A DNA stretch of 12,155 nucleotides. Source: an uncultured Odoribacter sp. (GTDB taxonomy: Bacteria; Bacteroidota; Bacteroidia; Bacteroidales; Marinifilaceae). Of this stretch, positions 7,415-12,155 are shown one piece after another. The notes under the pieces are model-generated. The model worked only from the letters and a program-made list of their open reading frames with translations. It was not told where the DNA came from and did not search any database. The DNA is taken from NCBI GenBank assembly GCA_947039985.1, contig CAMRAP010000027.1, positions 1 through 12,155 on the forward strand. The letters run 5' to 3'. The stretch's first letter is position 1. Every line of letters begins with the position of its first letter. The position numbers and the translations under genes are program-made.

Positions 7415-8389
7415 TTAGTCCATTGTTTGTCCATCATTGTTCGCTTCTAAAACCAGATTGTCGTACTCCGTAGGTGTTAGATCGTTGAAATAGTAATTGA
7501 TCGGATTTACTGCTATTCCATTTTTCCTAACCTCATAATGTACGTGTGGTCCTGAAGACATTCCCGTATTTCCCATATAGCCAATAATATCTCCTCTTTT
7601 TACTTTTTGTCCAGCTTTTACGTTGTATTTATTGAGATGGGCGTATATTGTTTCGTAGTTAAAGTCGTGATTAATCAATAAATGCTTTCCATAGCCGCTA
7701 GGTTCATTTTTCACATAGGTGATTTCTCCGTCTCCAGTAGCATAGATAGGTGTGTCGATAGCTCCAGAAAAATCCATTCCAGCATGGTGCTTCCTGATTT
7801 TTAAAATAGGATGAATGCGAATTCCAAATGAAGAAGAGATTCGAGTTTTTTTATCCGTGAGAGAAACTGGTAGTATGGCGGGAATAGATGCCAGCATATC
7901 TATTTTGTGTTTGACTAAATTCTCTACTTCATCATACGATTTACTTTGAATAAAGACCGCTTTGCTTAATTCGTCTAATTTTTTACTTGTATTAATGATT
8001 AATTCCGCATTGTCCATGCCTTTTAATGCATTGTATTTATCAACGCCTCCTGATCCTCCTCTACGGATAGAGGCATCTATTGGATTTGATTCAAAAATCA
8101 CTCGATAGATGTTGTCATCTCTGTTTTCTAATTGACTCAGAACGTCGTCTAGTTTTTCAACTTGATTGTTTAGGAGATGGTATTGCGCTAATATTTCCTC
8201 TTTCTCACGTTTTAATGCTTTCTCTTTTGGAGAATCGATGAATGCAGAAACAATTAAAAAAATAACTAGAGCGAGTGATAAACTTTGGAAAAATTTCACA
8301 GCCAAGTCCGATAATTTTTTCTTAAAAGTATTCTGGATTTTATCGTACGATAGTGTTTCTGGATTAAAACGATAACCTGTTTTTGCCAT
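7415..8389 (-). CDS. Membrane-anchored M23 family metallopeptidase (LytM/peptidoglycan endopeptidase)
   Basis: Predicted zinc endopeptidase acting on peptidoglycan cross-links in the periplasm. From the chosen start, MAKTGYRFNPETL, it has 324 residues. A short basic cytoplasmic stretch is followed by one membrane helix (about 33-51, FFQSLSLALVIFLIVSAFI), a coiled-coil region (about 55-90), a linker, and the LytM domain (about 185-300). Zinc ligands are His202 and Asp206 (HAGMD) and His284 (HVHYE); His251 and His282 complete the active site. All are present, so it should be catalytic rather than a degenerate EnvC-like activator. The frame extends to an ATG at 8467, but a strong promoter match (8420-8450) lies inside that extension. 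The start at 8389 also gives the N-terminus usual for this family, so I reject the longer form. It is the first gene of the likely operon with MerR, Nif3 and the zinc-ribbon protein. Confidence 0.93.
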   Translation of the reverse strand: MAKTGYRFNPETLSYDKIQNTFKKKLSDLAVKFFQSLSLALVIFLIVSAFIDSPKEKALKREKEEILAQYHLLNNQVEKLDDVLSQLENRDDNIYRVIFESNPIDASIRRGGSGGVDKYNALKGMDNAELIINTSKKLDELSKAVFIQSKSYDEVENLVKHKIDMLASIPAILPVSLTDKKTRISSSFGIRIHPILKIRKHHAGMDFSGAIDTPIYATGDGEITYVKNEPSGYGKHLLINHDFNYETIYAHLNKYNVKAGQKVKRGDIIGYMGNTGMSSGPHVHYEVRKNGIAVNPINYYFNDLTPTEYDNLVLEANNDGQTMD

Positions 8390-8419
8390 TTTATATATTA
8401 AAGTTGAGATATTACGATG

Positions 8420-8450
8420 CAAAGTTAAAGAAATAATCTTAAATTTGCAA
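8420..8450 (-). promoter_or_regulatory. Bacteroidota-type promoter of the M23-MerR-Nif3-zinc-ribbon operon
   Basis: On the minus strand the sequence reads TTG (8450-8448), 20 nt, then TAACTTTG (8427-8420). This fits the Bacteroidota primary sigma factor consensus of TTG/TTTG near -33 and TAnnTTTG near -7. Transcription would start near 8413-8416, about 25 nt before the M23 ATG at 8389. It also shows that the ATG at 8467 lies upstream of transcription. Confidence 0.75.
8440..8447 (+). promoter_or_regulatory. Candidate -7 element for alaS
   Basis: TAAATTTG on the plus strand matches TAnnTTTG and directly abuts the -33 element of the opposing M23 promoter. Twenty nt upstream the bases are ATG (8417-8419), a poor -33. 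If used, it gives an alaS leader of about 130 nt. It is the only full -7 match I found in the divergent region on this strand; TATATTTA at 8568-8575 is an imperfect alternative but lies too close to the start codon. Confidence 0.3.
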
Positions 8451-8581
8451 TTCTGTTTTGTGTCCATAAATTAGAAAACAAGAGTGCTGTATCTCGATAC
8501 TAATTGCGATCTACATTGTCTTGAATGCCTAGTTTCTATAGTGAAGTGAGCAGGATATTAGAGTAATTATATTTAGTTAAG

Positions 8582-11218
8582 ATGATGAAATCAACAGAGA
8601 TTAGACAACAATTCTTAGATTTTTTTGAGAGTAAGGGACATTCGATAGTCTCTTCTGCTCCAATGGTGATAAAAGATGATCCAACCTTGATGTTTACTAA
8701 TGCCGGAATGAATCAATTTAAAGATATTATTCTTGGAAATGTGACTCCCAAAAGTCGCCGTGTTGCAGATTCGCAAAAATGTTTACGTGTTTCAGGAAAG
8801 CACAATGATTTAGAAGAGGTTGGACACGATACCTATCATCACACGATGTTTGAAATGTTAGGTAACTGGTCGTTTGGTGATTATTTTAAAGAAGAGGCAA
8901 TTGCCTATGCTTGGGAATTTCTGGTTGACGTGATGAAGTTGAATGAGCAACAATTATATGTAACTGTTTTTGAAGGCAGCAAAGTTGATGGCTTAGAGCA
9001 GGATACTGAGGCTCGTGAGTTTTGGAAAGCTTTTCTACCAGAAGAACGGATCATTTTTGGAAATAAAAAAGATAATTTCTGGGAAATGGGAGATGTAGGT
9101 CCTTGTGGTCCTTGTTCTGAAATTCATATAGACCTTCGTTCAGAGGAGGAGCGTAAATTGAGTCCAGGTAGCGAATTGGTGAATCATGATCACCCATTGG
9201 TTGTTGAGATTTGGAATTTGGTATTTATGCAGTATAACCGAAAAGCAGACGGCAGTTTGGAGCTTCTTCCCAATCATCACGTAGATACAGGTATGGGATT
9301 TGAGCGTCTATGTATGGCAGTTCAGGGAAAAACATCCAATTATGATACGGATGTCTTTACTCCACTCATAGGAGAAGTGTCTAAATTAAGTGGTATTGAA
9401 TACGGGCATTCTTCAGAAACTGATATTGCCATGCGAGTAATTGCAGATCATCTACGAACGATCTCTTTCTCTATTGCGGATGGGCAGTTGCCATCTAATG
9501 TGAAGTCTGGTTATGTCATTCGAAGAATTCTTCGTCGTGCTGTTCGTTATGCTTATACCTATTTGGATCAAAAAGATGCATTTATATATCGTTTGATGCC
9601 TGTATTAGTAGAAGTCATGGGGCGGCAGTATCCAGAATTGGCTTCTCAGCAAGAGCTGATTGGAAAGGTGATTCGTGAAGAAGAAAATTCTTTTTTACGA
9701 ACATTGGTAAAAGGTGTCAAATTATTAGATCGAATTATTGAGCAAACAAAAGCGGAGGATTTTTTAACTATTCCAGGGAATGTGGCTTTTGAATTATATG
9801 ATACGTATGGTTTTCCTCTCGATTTGACAGAACTAATTCTAAGAGAGCAAGGATTGGTTGTGAATCGTCGTGAATTTAAGCATGAGATGGAAGCGCAGAA
9901 GAGTCGTTCTCGTTCTGCATCTGCTGTGGATACCGATGACTGGATTGAAATATTGGGTGATGATGAGCAGGAGTTTGTTGGGTATGACTATACAGACGTA
10001 GAGGTGAAAATTACTCGCTATCGAAGAGTGACAGCTAAAAGTAAGACGATCTTTCATTTAGTATTCAATATAACCCCATTTTTTGGAGAGAGTGGAGGGC
10101 AGATTGGCGATGGTGGAGTTCTTGTTGCTGGTGATGAAACGATACGTATTGTAGAGACGAAGAAAGAAAATGGGTTAACTATTCATATAGTAGAGAAATT
10201 ACCCGAAGATGTAACACAGACATTTTTAGCAAAAGTAGATAAAAATGAACGAATAGCTACTGCAAATAACCATACAGCAACTCATCTGTTAGACTATGCA
10301 TTGCGTAAAGTTTTAGGCAGTCATGTTGAACAAAAAGGTTCGTACGTGAGTGCAGAATATTTACGTTTTGATTTTTCGCATTTTCAGAAAGTGACGAATG
10401 AGGAGTTAGCCGAGGTGGCAAAAATAGTAAATCGCTTGATACGTAAAAATCAACCACTTGAAGAATCGCGTTCTATACCTATTGCCAATGCAAAAGAGAT
10501 GGGTGCTCTTGCTCTTTTTGGTGAAAAGTATGGTGACTTAGTACGTGTGGTTAAATTTGGAGACTCTGTGGAGTTGTGCGGTGGAACTCATGTTGCTGCT
10601 ACTGGGCAGATTGGTTTTTTTAAGATTCTTTCAGAAAGTTCTGTTTCTGCAGGGGTGCGACGGATAGAAGCGATTACTGCGGATAAAGCGGAGGAATTTA
10701 TTAATAACAACTTTAGTATTATCCATGATATGAAAGAGATGTTGAAGAATAGCAAGAACTTGATGGAGGGCGTGAGGGCTATTATGGCAGAAAATGAAGA
10801 TCTAAAGAAGGAGACAGAAAAGTTTGCTAAAGAGAGTTTGCGCTTGGTGAAGGAGCGCTTAAAGAATGAGAAAAAAGTATATAAGGATATTAATATCATA
10901 GTGGAGCAATTGCTTTTTCCTGCTGACCAAGTTAAAGATATAGCTTTTCAGTTGAAAGGAGAATATGATAAGGTTATATTTGTAGGAGGAGGTGTTTCAG
11001 CTGGTAAGCCACATTTAACTATTATGATGAGTAATAATATTGTTGAAGAGTTTAGTTTGAATGCGAGTCAAATTGTAAGAGAAGCTGCTCAAGAAATAAA
11101 AGGTGGCGGAGGTGGTCAATCATTCTTTGCAACAGCTGGTGGATCAGATGCTTCAGGTATAGAAAAAGCACTAGAAAGAGCGGAGAAATTGATCATGAGT
11201 AAAATAAGCGTAGGCTAA
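8582..11218 (+). CDS. alaS: Alanine--tRNA ligase (AlaRS)
   Basis: Class II synthetase that charges tRNA-Ala and clears mischarged serine and glycine. The 878 residues are the normal full length. The catalytic core (about 1-250) includes SAPMVIKDDPTLMFTNAGM at 25-43, HHTMFEMLGNWSFGDYF at 86-102 and the motif 3 region DTGMGFERL at 235-243. The tRNA-recognition region follows to about 460. The editing domain carries its zinc-binding HxxxH at His564 and His568 (NNHTATH) and Cys666 and His670 (CGGTH). A helical linker (715-770) leads to the C-terminal DHHA1/C-Ala domain with the glycine-rich GGGGGQSFFATAGG at 841-854. Two ATG codons are adjacent (8582 and 8585); the second gives MKSTEIRQQF, equally like the family. 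It is divergent from the M23 gene and followed after 106 nt by a lipoprotein gene with its own promoter. All key residues are intact. Confidence 0.97.
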   Translation: MMKSTEIRQQFLDFFESKGHSIVSSAPMVIKDDPTLMFTNAGMNQFKDIILGNVTPKSRRVADSQKCLRVSGKHNDLEEVGHDTYHHTMFEMLGNWSFGDYFKEEAIAYAWEFLVDVMKLNEQQLYVTVFEGSKVDGLEQDTEAREFWKAFLPEERIIFGNKKDNFWEMGDVGPCGPCSEIHIDLRSEEERKLSPGSELVNHDHPLVVEIWNLVFMQYNRKADGSLELLPNHHVDTGMGFERLCMAVQGKTSNYDTDVFTPLIGEVSKLSGIEYGHSSETDIAMRVIADHLRTISFSIADGQLPSNVKSGYVIRRILRRAVRYAYTYLDQKDAFIYRLMPVLVEVMGRQYPELASQQELIGKVIREEENSFLRTLVKGVKLLDRIIEQTKAEDFLTIPGNVAFELYDTYGFPLDLTELILREQGLVVNRREFKHEMEAQKSRSRSASAVDTDDWIEILGDDEQEFVGYDYTDVEVKITRYRRVTAKSKTIFHLVFNITPFFGESGGQIGDGGVLVAGDETIRIVETKKENGLTIHIVEKLPEDVTQTFLAKVDKNERIATANNHTATHLLDYALRKVLGSHVEQKGSYVSAEYLRFDFSHFQKVTNEELAEVAKIVNRLIRKNQPLEESRSIPIANAKEMGALALFGEKYGDLVRVVKFGDSVELCGGTHVAATGQIGFFKILSESSVSAGVRRIEAITADKAEEFINNNFSIIHDMKEMLKNSKNLMEGVRAIMAENEDLKKETEKFAKESLRLVKERLKNEKKVYKDINIIVEQLLFPADQVKDIAFQLKGEYDKVIFVGGGVSAGKPHLTIMMSNNIVEEFSLNASQIVREAAQEIKGGGGGQSFFATAGGSDASGIEKALERAEKLIMSKISVG

Positions 11219-11240
11219 ATTATATTATTTTACTAGAAAA

Positions 11241-11271
11241 TTGTGTGTATTAATAATTTTATATACATTTG
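11241..11271 (+). promoter_or_regulatory. Bacteroidota-type promoter of the lipoprotein gene
   Basis: TTG at 11241-11243, then 20 nt, then TACATTTG at 11264-11271, matching the -33/-7 consensus with the same spacing as the M23 promoter. Transcription would start near 11276-11278, giving a leader of about 48 nt. No terminator hairpin for alaS is visible between 11219 and this element, so some read-through from alaS is also possible. Confidence 0.72.
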
Positions 11272-11324
11272 CTAGCTTTAATAGGGAATCAATAGGTATT
11301 TAAGAATAAAACTAATAATTAATT

Positions 11325-12155
11325 ATGAAAAGGACATTAAGAATTGTATCCGTACTTACTTTAGTCGGACTTATCGTTTCATCTTGTGCATCTTTAAGCA
11401 AGATGAAAAAAATGGAAAAAGACATTGTGTATAAAGCAACTCCAGAAGTGTTAGTCACTCAAGGAGGTGAAGTAGAAGTTAAAATTAGCGCTACTATTCC
11501 AGCTAAGTATTTTAATAAAAAAGCAACATTAGTTGCAACTCCTATGTTGAAATTTCAAGATGGTGGAGAAAAAGCTTATGCACCTAAATCTTTCCAAGGT
11601 GAAAAAGTACAAGGAAATAATGAAGTTGTGCCTTATAAAACAGGAAAAACAATCTCTTATACTGGAGTTGTGCCTTTCGAAGAGGGAATGCGTATCTCAG
11701 ATCTATATATCAAATTTGTTGGTTCTGCAGGAAAGAAATCTATAGAGTATGATTCGCGTAAAATTGCAGATGGTGTTATTGCTACTGAAAACTTAGTAAG
11801 CAATTCTCCTGCTACACTTGTTGGTGAAGATCAATTTGAGCGTATCACTAAAGAGACTCAAGAAGCTGCAATTCATTATCTAATTAATTCTGCTCAGATT
11901 CGTTCAAAAGAGATGAAGTCTGATGAAATTAAGGATATGGAGAAATTCATCAAGGAAACGAAAGCTGCTGAAGACATGAATTTGAAAGATATTCAGATTC
12001 AATCGTATGCTTCTCCTGATGGAGCTATGGATCTTAACGAAAAATTATCTGCAAATCGTGAAAAAGGAGCTGATAAATTCGTAAAGAAAAACATGAAGAA
12101 AAATAAAATTGAAGAGTATAAAGATTTAGATTTCTTTAAAAAATATATCGTTGCT
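11325..12155 (+). CDS. Outer-membrane lipoprotein with OmpA-like region (partial, runs off the right edge)
   Basis: An open frame of 277 codons without a stop to the window end, so the gene is 3'-truncated by the window. The start ATG is at 11325, behind a good promoter. The product begins MKRTLRIVSVLTLVGLIVSS with a basic start and hydrophobic core, followed by Cys21 in a lipobox-like VSSC, so a lipidated signal peptide is likely. Residues about 35-165 are beta-rich and match nothing I can name. A helical stretch follows (about 170-215). IQIQSYASPDG at about 225-235 and the NEKLSANREKGADKFV segment after it resemble the start of an OmpA C-terminal peptidoglycan-binding domain, where the family has a G-x-T/A-x-x-G pattern and a conserved NxxLSxxRA motif. 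I recall similar proteins beside alaS in Bacteroides, often with further helical repeats. Its role is probably structural anchoring of the outer membrane; this is inference. Confidence 0.85.
   Translation, partial: MKRTLRIVSVLTLVGLIVSSCASLSKMKKMEKDIVYKATPEVLVTQGGEVEVKISATIPAKYFNKKATLVATPMLKFQDGGEKAYAPKSFQGEKVQGNNEVVPYKTGKTISYTGVVPFEEGMRISDLYIKFVGSAGKKSIEYDSRKIADGVIATENLVSNSPATLVGEDQFERITKETQEAAIHYLINSAQIRSKEMKSDEIKDMEKFIKETKAAEDMNLKDIQIQSYASPDGAMDLNEKLSANREKGADKFVKKNMKKNKIEEYKDLDFFKKYIVA

Noticed and set aside
8390..8581. Riboswitch or structured leader upstream of alaS
   Set aside because: Only a weak 5-bp stem (gtatc/gatac near 8489-8500) is visible; no known leader architecture is recognisable.
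9839..10899. Minus-strand open frames at 9839-10057, 10257-10457 and 10588-10899
   Set aside because: They lie entirely within alaS, whose frame is intact with all motifs. Their products show no recognisable domain, so they are antisense shadows.
11560..11745. 61-residue plus-strand open frame
   Set aside because: It is an out-of-frame shadow of the lipoprotein gene, which has a signal peptide, a promoter and a continuous frame from 11325 to the edge.
1..12155. Mobile element, CRISPR array, phage or defence system
   Set aside because: No transposase, integrase, regularly spaced repeats or defence domains are present. Gene content, orientation and spacing are those of conserved housekeeping chromosome.

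Overview
The window looks like ordinary chromosome from a member of the Bacteroidales (Bacteroidota), probably near Bacteroides or Parabacteroides; the genus cannot be fixed from this sequence alone. Three things point there. The DNA is AT-rich and the starts lack clear Shine-Dalgarno sequences. Several upstream regions carry the Bacteroidota -7 element TAnnTTTG, twice with TTG 20 nt upstream. The lipoprotein after alaS and the order M23 peptidase / small MerR / Nif3 / zinc-ribbon coiled-coil protein also fit this group.

Layout. Positions 31-8389 are all on the minus strand; 8582 to the right edge is on the plus strand. Reading the minus strand in transcription order: an M23 membrane-anchored endopeptidase (8389-7415), a short MerR-type regulator (7404-7069), a Nif3-family protein with the long insert domain (7066-5975) and a C4 zinc-ribbon coiled-coil protein (5929-5087). 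These four form a likely operon that ends in a strong intrinsic terminator at 5060-5083. Next come valS (5037-2419), a perfect 40-bp palindrome (2354-2393), a Sir2 deacylase (2140-1451) and rlmD (1446-31); the last two are 4 nt apart and probably co-transcribed. On the plus strand alaS (8582-11218) diverges from the M23 gene. It is followed by a lipoprotein with an OmpA-like region, which starts at 11325 behind its own well-matched promoter and runs off the right edge.

Functionally, three genes serve translation: two aminoacyl-tRNA synthetases with their editing domains, and a 23S rRNA uridine methyltransferase. Two envelope proteins, the M23 peptidase and the lipoprotein, flank alaS. The Nif3 and zinc-ribbon proteins are conserved but poorly understood and commonly occur as neighbours.

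I found no mobile element, CRISPR array, tRNA, rRNA or clearly new multi-gene system. The points most worth a second look are the Sir2 protein without the usual four zinc cysteines, the 40-bp palindrome beside a 13-nt degenerate copy, the terminator filling the gap in front of valS, and the tightly packed divergent promoter region between the M23 gene and alaS. No gene-free stretch exceeds 300 bases.
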